DNA of 37,686 nt from Candidatus Falkowbacteria bacterium RIFOXYD12_FULL_34_57 (GCA_001780285.1 MFGN01000017.1:1-37686), one strand, 5' to 3'; numbered from the stretch's first letter, positions 1 through 7,273 are shown. The notes: a model not told the origin generated them from the sequence alone. Program-made: numbers and translations.

Positions 1-271
1 ATTGCAATATTTATATTTAAACCCCATTTGCATACTTATTGTCCTGCTTCGCAGTCCAATATGTATCTGAACTTATACAATACAAAAAGGCAGTTATATA
101 CTAATTACTGCCTTGGTAATTTTAAAATAAAACAAAAATATAGCTAACATTAGCTGTATTTTTGAATATGCACGGATGTTGCCTCTCAGTGCGAAACTAT
201 TTTAAGGAGACTGATGATGTGATTGTATTGCCTGTACTGAGCAGAACAGAAATTAAATATTAATAAATTAT
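1..271. other. Intergenic edge region with two hairpins
   Basis: I see no convincing gene here. The stretch holds a hairpin at 87-114 (8-bp arms, AAGGCAGT/ACTGCCTT) and a better terminator hairpin at 135-164. A short minus-strand frame around 180-240 has protein-like codons but no start, so it may be the tail of a decayed gene. Confidence 0.5.
135..164 (-). terminator. Intrinsic terminator, bidirectional
   Basis: The arms AAAAATATAGCTAA and TTAGCTGTATTTTT pair over 14 positions with one G-T pair. On the minus strand the hairpin ends in a T-rich tract. It lies about 110 bases after the stop of the kinase-fold gene, so it probably ends that transcript. It shares an AGCTAA/TTAGCT core with the hairpin at 1318-1347. 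Confidence 0.75.
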
Positions 272-1267
272 CTATAAGATTTCTTCCAATAATTTTTTCA
301 TCAATTTTATTCCATTCTTCTTTTTTACATCTGTCCTGTCCGAAGCTGTTATGTCAGTTAAAATTGTGCCTAAGACCCTTTCCATTAAACTAACCCTTAA
401 CAAGCTTTTATATTTTTTCAGCCCAAGAGAATTGGCAACTTTTTCTAAATCAATTAACCAATCATCAACGCCACCCTTCCATTTATTGTATGACAGGTTC
501 CATTTTTTATCCGCCATTAAATAATCGGACCAAATTATAAAAGCAAGTTCATAGCCTTCTGGAAACATGGCCGTGTGTGCAAAATCAATTAGATAATACT
601 TACTCCTTTTTTTGTCAGTAAAAATTTCATGTGGCTTAAAATGCCCGTGACACCAAATCATTTTCCTGTTTTTAAACTCTTTTCTAATTGCTTCAATTGC
701 TTTCTCATACAAAACAATAAAACCATCATCAAGGAATAAACTTTTTTTCTGAACCATCCTCTCAGCCTCAACTTTTTGTGTTAATTCAAACCATCTGTTA
801 ATCCTGAAAACGTGAAAATTGTCTGGAGATAATTTTTCAAGATGCAATAATTTTCTTGTGGGTTTTTTGGGAAAATTTTTTCTATACTCTAAATATACAT
901 TTAAAAATTCTTTTCTTTCTTTTTTATCCAAGGGGGTATTATAATTTGAAAAATCAACTGGAATTTTCTCCGCTATAAACCAACCTCTACTAGCTGATAA
1001 TATTTCTTTTTTGTATATTTTTGGAGCTGTGATTATTTTACTTTTATTACTCTTTAGAAAACTATACAGGGAAGTTGGTTCATCGGTAATTCGTGGGTCG
1101 TCATAAAATTTTAAAATAGCTAATTTGTTTTGATAAACACCAGAATATATTATATTCCTCAAATTATCTTTTGAATAATAAACACCCCGATAAATCTCTT
1201 TATCTATATTAAAACCCGTTTCTCTTACAATCTTTTTTATATTTTGATTTAATTCTTTTATTTTCAT
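272..1267 (-). CDS. APH/choline-kinase-fold protein, divergent catalytic loop
   Basis: 331 aa, cytoplasmic, no membrane segment. The layout is that of the aminoglycoside phosphotransferase/choline kinase superfamily: a candidate ATP-binding Lys near K53 in AILKFYDD, a hinge around residues 97-101, a catalytic-loop equivalent at 207-216 and a metal-binding LIDFAH at 226-231. The catalytic loop reads HGHFKPHEIF where active members have HGDxxxxN, so both the catalytic Asp and the metal-binding Asn are replaced by His. It may be an inactive or altered kinase. The substrate cannot be told from sequence. A TATAAT box lies 8 bases before the ATG, leaving almost no 5' leader, and terminators flank the gene, so it appears monocistronic. 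The family fold is fairly secure; any resistance role is not supported. Confidence 0.7.
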   Translation of the reverse strand: MKIKELNQNIKKIVRETGFNIDKEIYRGVYYSKDNLRNIIYSGVYQNKLAILKFYDDPRITDEPTSLYSFLKSNKSKIITAPKIYKKEILSASRGWFIAEKIPVDFSNYNTPLDKKERKEFLNVYLEYRKNFPKKPTRKLLHLEKLSPDNFHVFRINRWFELTQKVEAERMVQKKSLFLDDGFIVLYEKAIEAIRKEFKNRKMIWCHGHFKPHEIFTDKKRSKYYLIDFAHTAMFPEGYELAFIIWSDYLMADKKWNLSYNKWKGGVDDWLIDLEKVANSLGLKKYKSLLRVSLMERVLGTILTDITASDRTDVKKKNGIKLMKKLLEEIL

Positions 1268-1275
1268 ACAATACT

Positions 1276-1305
1276 ATTATACCAAATTTAGGTTCGAACC
1301 TGCAA
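1276..1305 (-). promoter_or_regulatory. Promoter of the kinase-fold gene with palindrome in spacer
   Basis: On the minus strand TTGCAG (1300-1305) and TGGTATAAT (-10 hexamer 1276-1281, with a TGn extension) are 18 bases apart. The 12-base perfect palindrome AGGTTCGAACCT (1290-1301) sits between them and could be an operator. Predicted transcription would start within one or two bases of the ATG. Confidence 0.55.
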
Positions 1306-1317
1306 ACTCCCGTACCA

Positions 1318-1347
1318 AAAATCACAGCTAATTTTAGCTGTGATTTT
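1318..1347 (-). terminator. Intrinsic terminator after RhuM-Fic gene
   Basis: This is a perfect 14-bp stem, AAAATCACAGCTAA against TTAGCTGTGATTTT, with T runs on both strands, so it can act in either direction. It separates the RhuM-Fic gene from the kinase-fold gene downstream. Confidence 0.8.
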
Positions 1348-1384
1348 ATCTGCACGCCTGTTGGAAATCGGTTAGAACCTGGTT

Positions 1385-1483
1385 TCAGTTCAATACAGAC
1401 GTGGTTTTGCTGCCGGATCTGAGCAAGGATACGATCAATAGCCTATAATAAGCCTCAAATTCTTCGATATTCCCTTCGGCCAA
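1385..1483 (-). other. Possible 32-codon ORF in frame after the RhuM-Fic stop
   Basis: After the TAA of the RhuM-Fic gene the same reading frame stays open for another 35 codons to a TGA at 1385-1387. The peptide is protein-like, with an acidic stretch (GNIEEFEAYY) followed by a hydrophobic LLIVSLL. A TTG at 1481-1483 could start it. It could be a small partner protein, a remnant of a longer gene or chance. There is no Shine-Dalgarno sequence. Low confidence as a gene. Confidence 0.2.
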
Positions 1484-1492
1484 AAATCTTTT

Positions 1493-2473
1493 TTATCCCC
1501 CTCTCAACAATCTAACCACCAAAGCCGTCAACTTGTCCTTTTCTTTCGGTCGGCTTTCAGCGATCAACAGAGTGATGGCCGTCAAAGCTGCCGGCGTGAT
1601 CTGGCGTTCATCCAGCAGTCTTACGCGCCGCAAAAACCAGACAAAAGCAAAAGCTCCGCTCCTTTTGTTACCGTCCACGAAAGGATGATTTTTAACAATA
1701 TAATATAAGAGCTGAGCCGCTTTTTCCTCGAGTCCGGGATAAAGATCCTTACCTCCAAAACCTTGCATTACGTTACCTACTATTCCAGTCAGATTGCCAG
1801 TTTGCCGCTCACGGGCAAACAGATCGGTGCCCTCTTTTTTCTTGACTAACTCCGCTTTTAAGTCGCTGATAGCCTGTTCCAGCTCCGCGGCTGTTAGCTT
1901 AACTTTGCGCTTGGTAACTTTTTTAATATCCAACTTGTCCCGGTCATAAGCGTCTAGAGACAGCCAAGTGCCGGCAAAGACCTTGATCAATTCCAAAATA
2001 CTTTGATTGTCCAGGTTTTTATCAGCGGGTAAAAGATTTTTGATATCTTCCACAGTCTTTAAGAATTGGTCGTAATTATTTTTAATTCTGGTTTTACTGA
2101 CAACAAAACCTTTAACCACATATTCCCTTAAAATTCCGGTCGCCCACCGGCGGAATGCCACCGCTCTCGCGGAATTAGTCCTGTATCCGACAGCCAATAT
2201 GGCATCAAGATTATACATCTTCACGTCATAGGTTTTCCCGTCGGCGGCAGTGTGTGCAAAAATTGCACATACTGAATCCTCCTCTAATTCCCCGTCTTTC
2301 ATTATATTCAACAAATGCTTGGTAACCACCGACCTCTCTATTTCGAATATGCCGGCGATCTGGGCCTGTGTTGCCCAAATCGTATCCCGACCATAATCCG
2401 CCCGGATCTCGATCGCCCCGTTTTTAGCCTGATAAACGACTAATTGATTGTTGGATTTTTTCTTATTCTTCAT
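1493..2473 (-). CDS. RhuM-family protein fused to a Fic/Doc domain
   Basis: 326 aa. Residues about 10-130 match the RhuM family (virulence-associated, with a KilA-N/winged-helix-like start): TQAQIAGIFEIERSVVTKH, then YNLDAILAVGYRTNSARA and FRRWATGILREYVVKGF. The C-terminal third is a Fic/Doc domain with the motif HPFVDGNKRSG at 263-273. In the variable motif position it has GNKR rather than the GNGR of AMP-transferases. This is closer to phage P1 Doc (ANKR), which phosphorylates EF-Tu, so kinase-type target modification is the better guess. No separate Phd-like antitoxin gene adjoins it; the RhuM part may control the toxin or bind DNA. The gene is visibly more G+C-rich than its neighbours and lies beside tRNA-Trp, which suggests horizontal transfer. 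Its TGATATAAT box lies 6 bases before the ATG, so the mRNA is probably leaderless. Confidence 0.85.
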   Translation of the reverse strand: MKNKKKSNNQLVVYQAKNGAIEIRADYGRDTIWATQAQIAGIFEIERSVVTKHLLNIMKDGELEEDSVCAIFAHTAADGKTYDVKMYNLDAILAVGYRTNSARAVAFRRWATGILREYVVKGFVVSKTRIKNNYDQFLKTVEDIKNLLPADKNLDNQSILELIKVFAGTWLSLDAYDRDKLDIKKVTKRKVKLTAAELEQAISDLKAELVKKKEGTDLFARERQTGNLTGIVGNVMQGFGGKDLYPGLEEKAAQLLYYIVKNHPFVDGNKRSGAFAFVWFLRRVRLLDERQITPAALTAITLLIAESRPKEKDKLTALVVRLLRGG

Positions 2474-2479
2474 GTCTGT

Positions 2480-2488
2480 ATTATATCA
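2480..2488 (-). promoter_or_regulatory. Extended -10 box giving a leaderless RhuM-Fic mRNA
   Basis: TGATATAAT on the minus strand has its TATAAT at 2480-2485. The ATG begins at 2473, only six bases further on, which is the normal distance to a transcription start. No good -35 box is visible. Confidence 0.5.
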
Positions 2489-2501
2489 TTTTTTAAAAAC
2501 A

Positions 2502-2528
2502 AAAAACAGCACTTAGCCTGCTGTTTTT
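2502..2528 (-). terminator. Intrinsic terminator after tRNA-Trp
   Basis: The arms AAAAACAGCA (2502-2511) and TGCTGTTTTT (2519-2528) enclose a 7-base loop. On the minus strand the hairpin runs into TTTTTT shortly after the 3' end of tRNA-Trp. Confidence 0.75.
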
Positions 2529-2543
2529 GTATTGTCTTCCTCG

Positions 2544-2614
2544 CACGGGTGGTAGGAATCGAACCCACGCTAGAGGTGTTGGAGACCCCTGTACTACCAT
2601 TATACTACACCCGC
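2544..2614 (-). tRNA. tRNA-Trp (anticodon CCA)
   Basis: It folds as a 71-base cloverleaf on the minus strand: acceptor GCGGGTG with CACCCGT (one G-T end pair), D arm GTAT/GTAC, anticodon stem GGGGT/ACCTC with loop CTCCAAC, and T arm GTGGG TTCGATT CCTAC. The anticodon CCA reads UGG, so this is tryptophan, and the discriminator base is G, as usual for bacterial tRNA-Trp. CCA is not encoded. The first two bases overlap a 26-base palindrome immediately upstream. Confidence 0.95.
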
Positions 2615-2644
2615 CCTGTCGCTCGCGAGCGACAGGGCCCGCAT
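2604..2644. repeat. Palindrome-plus-tRNA-end repeat, copy 1
   Basis: This 41-base unit recurs at 2737-2777 with 38 of 41 bases identical. It joins the first bases of tRNA-Trp to a perfect 26-base palindrome (2613-2638) with the core GTCGCTCGCGAGCGAC. The palindrome is strikingly G+C-rich in an AT-rich setting and has no T run, so it is not an ordinary terminator. Confidence 0.8.
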
Positions 2645-2736
2645 GAGCGATTATTTTATTTTAAACTTAACCTTCTAAGAAGTTAATTATAGACTGAACC
2701 ACTGCTTTTAATTCCCTTTTCTCTTTTTAATGCTAA

Positions 2737-2777
2737 ACTACATCCGCCCTGTCGCTCGCGAGCGACGGGACCCGCAT
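2737..2777. repeat. Palindrome-plus-tRNA-end repeat, copy 2
   Basis: This is the second copy, offset by exactly 133 bases from the first. On the minus strand it reads GCGGATGTAGT next to the palindrome, matching the first bases of tRNA-Trp (GCGGGTGTAGT) before similarity is lost. It therefore looks like a decayed or partial tRNA 5' end. The core GTCGCTCGCGAGCGAC is intact at 2751-2766. Confidence 0.75.
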
Positions 2778-2779
2778 TT

Positions 2780-2797
2780 TTAACAATTAATTGTTAA
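2780..2797. repeat. 18-base AT-rich perfect palindrome
   Basis: TTAACAATTAATTGTTAA is perfectly self-complementary and lies just after the stop of the AI-2E-family gene. It has no T tail on the minus strand, so it is a weak terminator at best, or a binding site. Confidence 0.5.
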
Positions 2798-2806
2798 TTA
2801 TTGTCC

Positions 2807-3856
2807 CTACTTTTCAAGAACGCTTTCGTATTCCAGTTCATAAATATGCAACACTGTAACCGCCAAAGAAATCACCAATGGCCCAAATATCACCCCCCAA
2901 AATCCAAATAGGGCAATCCCCCCCAAAATGGAAAATATAATAAATATTGGATGAACCTGAGCCTTGTCTTTTATAATATAAGCCCTGATTAAATTATCAA
3001 CCATAGCCACTACCCCCGCGCCCCAAATGAATAAAAATATTCCCTGCCAAATCTTGCCGATTACAATCAAATAAATTCCAACCGGAAACCACACAAAAGC
3101 CGCTCCAATATATGGAAGCAAAGATAAAAAGGCCATTGCAATTCCAGCAAAAAACGCCGGCATACCCACAATCATAAAACCAATCGCGCCAATTACACCC
3201 TGTGCGCCCGCTGTTACAAAAGTCGATATAATAGTTGAATAGCTTACATCTTTAAATTTTTTAAATATCTCTTTGTCATACTTATTTGGAAGAGGAGTCC
3301 AATACATAAGCTTGTCTAACATTTTTGACCCGTCAATAAAAAAGAAAAACATCGTAAATATAATCATGATCAAAGAAAAAATAAAGTTAGTGGTGCCCTT
3401 GATTATACTTCCGGTGCCATTTACAATCCAATCGTTAACCTTTTTGGCTATCTCTATCAAAGCACTTTTTATAGTATCGCCTCCTAGCCCCAAATAATTA
3501 TATTTATCCCAAAATTTATTTTTGATAGTTGTTGGTACATCATGTTCGTCTAAATATCTTTGTGTGATATCGTAAGTGTCTATACTTCTTTGAGTTGTAT
3601 AAACCATAAAATTGGCAATCGGAACAATCACCAAAATAGCTACCAAAAAACACATGATAACTGCCGCGATATTTTTTCTGCCTCTTAAAATTTTCACTAA
3701 TTGTTCGTAGGGATGATAAAATATAGTAGCAAGTATTGTGGCAACAATGATAATAACTAAAAAGGGCTGAAAAATTTTATAACAAATAATAAGAATCGCA
3801 ACAATGCAAAACATCAAAAATGATTTGGACAACATGCTTCCCGGCATAATATTCAA
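2807..3856 (-). CDS. AI-2E family transporter (PerM/YdiK-like permease)
   Basis: 349 aa integral membrane protein. Hydrophobic segments lie near residues 10-45 (a close pair), 62-85, 158-178 and then several between about 210 and 335. The central soluble loop (about 90-155) and the run of C-terminal helices with GIAMAFLSLLPYIGAAFVW are typical of the AI-2E/PerM family. Members export small molecules or act as Na+/H+ antiporters; the substrate here is unknown. It is downstream of the lipoprotein and rpmG on the same strand, with gaps of 49 and 25 bases, so it may be co-transcribed. Full length for the family. Confidence 0.85.
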   Translation of the reverse strand: MNIMPGSMLSKSFLMFCIVAILIICYKIFQPFLVIIIVATILATIFYHPYEQLVKILRGRKNIAAVIMCFLVAILVIVPIANFMVYTTQRSIDTYDITQRYLDEHDVPTTIKNKFWDKYNYLGLGGDTIKSALIEIAKKVNDWIVNGTGSIIKGTTNFIFSLIMIIFTMFFFFIDGSKMLDKLMYWTPLPNKYDKEIFKKFKDVSYSTIISTFVTAGAQGVIGAIGFMIVGMPAFFAGIAMAFLSLLPYIGAAFVWFPVGIYLIVIGKIWQGIFLFIWGAGVVAMVDNLIRAYIIKDKAQVHPIFIIFSILGGIALFGFWGVIFGPLVISLAVTVLHIYELEYESVLEK

Positions 3857-3905
3857 AGATTAAAAATCAAAATGCAAAAATCAAATTAAGCAATTTAATT
3901 TTTAA
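3846..3905. repeat. Low-complexity intergenic spacer with TTTGATTTTT units
   Basis: On the minus strand, just before the AI-2E-family start codon, the spacer repeats variants of TTTGATTTTT (AATTTGATTTTTGCA, TTTTGATTTTTAATC, TTTGA). I see no Shine-Dalgarno sequence in it. It may be a mobile filler sequence or an AT-rich translation enhancer. Confidence 0.35.
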
Positions 3906-4301
3906 TTATTTTATAACATCCAAAATTTGAGGATGGTTTTTTAATATATATTCAAGGCGATCCATGCTTTCACCGGTTGCTTCATTAAACAGGGGTGTGC
4001 CACCTGTGTATATTATGCCGCCAGGATCACCATAACGATTATATCCGTTTTTCTCAAGCCAAACATCTATCTTTTCTTTTTGTTCATCGGTTAAATCTTT
4101 TGCATCTATCCCCTCTTTTTCAATTTCCTTTTTATCAAAAATATTAATCAATCCTTCCTGATTTTTTTCCTGAGATTCTTTAAAAAATTCTCCTAATTTT
4201 TCATTTACATTTTTCAGTGTTTCTTTTGCTTCGCATCCGGTCAAAAACAACAAAAATAAACAAAATAATATCAATTTGTTTATTTTTGATAAATTTATCA
4301 T
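3906..4301 (-). CDS. Small lipoprotein of unknown function
   Basis: 131 aa with a bacterial lipoprotein signal: Lys near the N-terminus, a hydrophobic stretch (residues 10-20) and the lipobox FLTGC with the lipid-attached Cys at 23. The mature part is hydrophilic. It has a Lys/Glu-rich helical region (25-90) and a conserved-looking end with YNRYGDPGGIIYTGGTPLFNE and a final RLEYILKNHPQI. It is probably anchored on the outer face of the cytoplasmic membrane. I do not recognise the family. Its place between rpmG and a permease gives no firm functional clue. Confidence 0.7.
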   Translation of the reverse strand: MINLSKINKLILFCLFLLFLTGCEAKETLKNVNEKLGEFFKESQEKNQEGLINIFDKKEIEKEGIDAKDLTDEQKEKIDVWLEKNGYNRYGDPGGIIYTGGTPLFNEATGESMDRLEYILKNHPQILDVIK

Positions 4302-4326
4302 ATTTATAATGAAAATATTATAAAAT

Positions 4327-4482
4327 TTATTTAGTTTCCTTGTGGGGAGTGTGTTTTTTGCAAAACTTGCAATACTTGTTCATTTCCAATCTTTCTTTTA
4401 AGATTTTCTTATTTTTTCGTGAAAAATAATTAATTCTTTTACACTCTGTACACTCTAATTTTATCATGTTATCTTGAGACAT
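4327..4482 (-). CDS. rpmG: 50S ribosomal protein bL33
   Basis: 51 aa from the ATG at 4482, the usual bL33 length. The family signature is clear: [14 protein letters not shown] near the start and a Lys-rich middle, ending [16 protein letters not shown]. The zinc-ribbon cysteines C11, C14, C38 and C41 are all present, so this is the zinc-binding form. An upstream GTG at 4530 would add 16 residues, but that extension looks unlike the family, so I reject it. The protein binds 23S rRNA near the E site. In many bacteria rpmG neighbours tRNA-Trp and secE; here only the loose association with tRNA-Trp is seen. Confidence 0.9.
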   Translation of the reverse strand: MSQDNMIKLECTECKRINYFSRKNKKILKERLEMNKYCKFCKKHTPHKETK

Positions 4483-4813
4483 ACAAATGGAAAAATTTTT
4501 ATTATTAATAAAAATTTTACTAGTTATCACGCCAAAGGCGGATCAAACATTTATTTATTGTTTGAAAAGTTTATAAGGTTGAAAGTTATCAACAAAAGAC
4601 ATAATTAAAACAGACTATTGCCTGTTTATTTATAAGATTATAATAATATAAGAAAGAAAAAAAGTCAATATCCAATACATGGGTATAAACAATAAATTTT
4701 TTTGCTTTTTATGATTGACTTTTTACAAAAATCATGTCAAGGTAATTTCAATATTAACGACCCTTAACAATATAGTTTTTGTAAAATGAATAAACTGAAA
4801 AAGGAGAAAAATC
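4483..4813. promoter_or_regulatory. lon: Divergent rpmG/lon regulatory region
   Basis: This gap lies between rpmG (minus) and lon (plus). A possible lon promoter is TTGCCT (4618-4623), a 17-base spacer and TAATAA (4641-4646), with TATAAT overlapping at 4639-4644. TTGAC-N16-GTCAA is a short inverted repeat at 4715-4740. No CIRCE or HspR-type heat-shock operator is recognisable. A strong AAGGAG precedes the lon ATG. Confidence 0.4.
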
Positions 4814-7267
4814 ATGAGTAAAACAACTGAAATATATGCCCTGATTATGTATATTAAGAGCACTATTGCCCTACCCAGCGGAACACGAATTAATTTGCCT
4901 TTTAAAATTAGCGAGGTTAGTAAGATTGGTGCCAAGTTGGGAAAAGAACCGGAGCTTATTGGAATTATATTTTCTAACAAAAAAGAAGCACCCGCAAAAG
5001 AGGATATAAACAAAATTGGTCTTTTGGCAAGCAAGCCATTAATACAGGGAATTAACTTACTTCAAACCAATGTTAACTTAGAACTAGAGCCTGTTCTGCG
5101 CATTAAAGTAGAAGAAATAATAGAAATTGACGGCGATATCGCTAAAATCAAGATTGCAGCCGCGGAACATAAACAAGAAAATTTAAAAGATGATCATGAT
5201 ATTCCCATTGTTATGGATGGAATAAAAAGGCTGGCTCGTCACATTGGTGACTATAATAATTATACTATCAATCCGGAATCTGAAACTGTAAACAATAAAA
5301 TGATGATGAAAATTAATACAGAAAACAATCCCGGAAAATTAGCCGACAAAGTCGTATTCGCCTGTTGCCCTTATAACAGCGAAGAAAAGCCCGGTTTTTG
5401 GGAAATGCTCTGTGAGCTTGATCATAAAAAAAGGCTGGGAATAGCAAAACAGATGTTAGAAAGAAGGATTAAAACTCTAAGGGTCTGGAAATCTACATGC
5501 CTGGAATCTGACGAAAATACAAAAAAGAAACAGCAGGCTTTAAGTCTGGCGCAAAAAGCATTACTTCTCAAAAAGAAAATTAATGAAATTGATCCTGATC
5601 ACAAGCTGGGAAACCAAGTTTTTGGCGAGAGCAATCATTCTTGCCAGACTTCCGGCGGTAAAACTGAAAATAAGTATTTTAAAAGATTGGAAAATATAAA
5701 AGAGCATATCACAGAAAAAAGCTACGAAGAATTTAAGGATAAGATAGAAGATTTTCTTAAATTAAGCCAGCACGACTCCGGATATTCCAAAAAAGAGGAG
5801 TGGCTGAAACGCGTACTTTTGCAATTTCCATGGGGCGTCTATACTAAAGATTGTTTAGATGTTAAAAAAACCAGAGAAATATTAGACCGCGACCATTACG
5901 GTATGGAAGAAATCAAAACGCGCATGGCTGAGCATGTGGCAGTCATGGCCTTAAATGAAAAAGGTGGCGGTATCATTCTGCTTTATGGACCTCCCGGTGT
6001 AGGAAAAACATCAATTGGATCAGGGCTTGCGGAAGCTTTAGGAAGAAAATTTTTCAAAACCTCCGTCGGCGGAGCCAGAGATGAAAGCCTGATAAAAGGA
6101 TTTAGAACTACTTATGTCGGATCAAAATACGGAAAAATAGCCGAAGGACTGAAAACAGCCGGAAGCATGAATCCGGTCTTTATGATTGATGAAGTTGATA
6201 AAATGTCTTCTAATTCACAAAGCGGCGATCCTAGTTCTGCGCTTTTGGAGGTACTGGACCCTGAACAAAATTTTTCTTTCTCTGACCATTATTTTGATGA
6301 AAACCCCATTGATCTTTCCAAGGTTCTCTTTATTTTGACTGCTAACACCCTTTCCACTATTCCCAAACCACTTCTGGATCGTTTGGAAAAAATCGAGCAA
6401 TCATCATACACCACTCAGGAAAAAATTAAAATCGGCGAAAAACATCTTGTTAGGCAAGCCATCAAGGAAACCGGTCTTATTCTTCCTGATGGAAAAAAAA
6501 TGCTTGAACTGGGAGATGGAATTGTTAAAGAATTAGTAATGAAATATGTAGCGGAATCTGGTGTGCGGGAGCTAAAAAGAACGATTTCCAAACTTTGCCG
6601 CAGATTTGCCATGAAAATCAACTCCATGGAAATAGTTGAATTTCCGCATATAATCAAAAAAGAAGAATTAATTGATTATTTGGGTATTCCCAAGGCTCGT
6701 CCTTTTATAGCGCCAAAAAAAATGATCCCGGGAGAATCGCTCGGTATGGCTTATAGCGCTATCGGTGGATCTGTCCTCTCTATAGAAACATCCGTTTTTG
6801 AAGGGACGGGTCGAATAAAAATTACCGGTAGTATCCAGGAAGTTATGAAAGAATCTGTAGATACGGCTCTCACCACTATTCGCGCCAACATAGAAGAATT
6901 TAAAATCAGTGCAATAGATTTTTCCAAAATAGACATACACATCCATGTTCCAGCCGGCGCCACCCCTAAAGAAGGTCCGTCTGCAGGAACAGCTATCGCC
7001 ACCAGCGTGATGTCAGCATTAAGGAAAGAGGCTATAAAGCCATATATCTCTATGACTGGCGAACTCACATCTCATGGCAAAGTAAAGGCAATTGGCGGCT
7101 TGCGCGAAAAATGTATTGCCGCTGCTAATGCCGGAATAAAAACCATTATTCTGCCAAGAGAAAATGAAGTAAATATTAAACATGAGGTTCCGGAAGAAGT
7201 AAAAGAAAAAGTTAATTTTATTTATGTAGAGACATTAAAAGAGGTAATTGAAAAAATATTTAATTAA
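4814..7267 (+). CDS. lon: ATP-dependent protease Lon (S16)
   Basis: 817 aa, a full-length LonA-type enzyme of the cytosol that degrades misfolded and regulatory proteins. The order is: N-terminal substrate domain (about 10-310), AAA+ module with Walker A GPPGVGKT (392-399) and Walker B FMIDE (456-460), and an S16 protease domain from about 630. In it the catalytic Ser is S723 in PKEGPSAGT and the Lys is K766 in GGLREKCIAA. The segment at about 225-290 is Lys/Gln-rich and poorly similar to typical Lon. The start is supported by AAGGAG seven bases before the ATG. The gene stands alone on the plus strand and ends at a strong terminator. Confidence 0.97.
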   Translation: MSKTTEIYALIMYIKSTIALPSGTRINLPFKISEVSKIGAKLGKEPELIGIIFSNKKEAPAKEDINKIGLLASKPLIQGINLLQTNVNLELEPVLRIKVEEIIEIDGDIAKIKIAAAEHKQENLKDDHDIPIVMDGIKRLARHIGDYNNYTINPESETVNNKMMMKINTENNPGKLADKVVFACCPYNSEEKPGFWEMLCELDHKKRLGIAKQMLERRIKTLRVWKSTCLESDENTKKKQQALSLAQKALLLKKKINEIDPDHKLGNQVFGESNHSCQTSGGKTENKYFKRLENIKEHITEKSYEEFKDKIEDFLKLSQHDSGYSKKEEWLKRVLLQFPWGVYTKDCLDVKKTREILDRDHYGMEEIKTRMAEHVAVMALNEKGGGIILLYGPPGVGKTSIGSGLAEALGRKFFKTSVGGARDESLIKGFRTTYVGSKYGKIAEGLKTAGSMNPVFMIDEVDKMSSNSQSGDPSSALLEVLDPEQNFSFSDHYFDENPIDLSKVLFILTANTLSTIPKPLLDRLEKIEQSSYTTQEKIKIGEKHLVRQAIKETGLILPDGKKMLELGDGIVKELVMKYVAESGVRELKRTISKLCRRFAMKINSMEIVEFPHIIKKEELIDYLGIPKARPFIAPKKMIPGESLGMAYSAIGGSVLSIETSVFEGTGRIKITGSIQEVMKESVDTALTTIRANIEEFKISAIDFSKIDIHIHVPAGATPKEGPSAGTAIATSVMSALRKEAIKPYISMTGELTSHGKVKAIGGLREKCIAAANAGIKTIILPRENEVNIKHEVPEEVKEKVNFIYVETLKEVIEKIFN

Positions 7268-7273
7268 CAATTA

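Noticed and set aside
180-245. Protein-like codons on the minus strand after the kinase-fold gene (QYRQYNHIISLLKIVSH)
   Set aside because: No start codon or homology that I can recognise, and too short to call even as a remnant.
1281-1312. A GGTTCGAACC sequence that looks like a tRNA T arm
   Set aside because: Only three stem pairs form and there is no acceptor, D or anticodon arm around it. It is better explained as a palindrome within a promoter.
2444-2686. A plus-strand 80-codon frame across tRNA-Trp
   Set aside because: It reads through the antisense of the tRNA and terminator. Such peptides (VVGIEPTLEV and similar) are well-known artefacts of antisense tRNA translation.
2604-2777. A CRISPR-like array from the repeated palindromes
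   Set aside because: There are only two units, with unequal flanks and tRNA sequence inside the repeat, and no cas genes anywhere in the window.
4483-4813. Heat-shock operator (CIRCE or HspR type) before lon
   Set aside because: Neither consensus is present; only a weak 5-base inverted repeat is seen.
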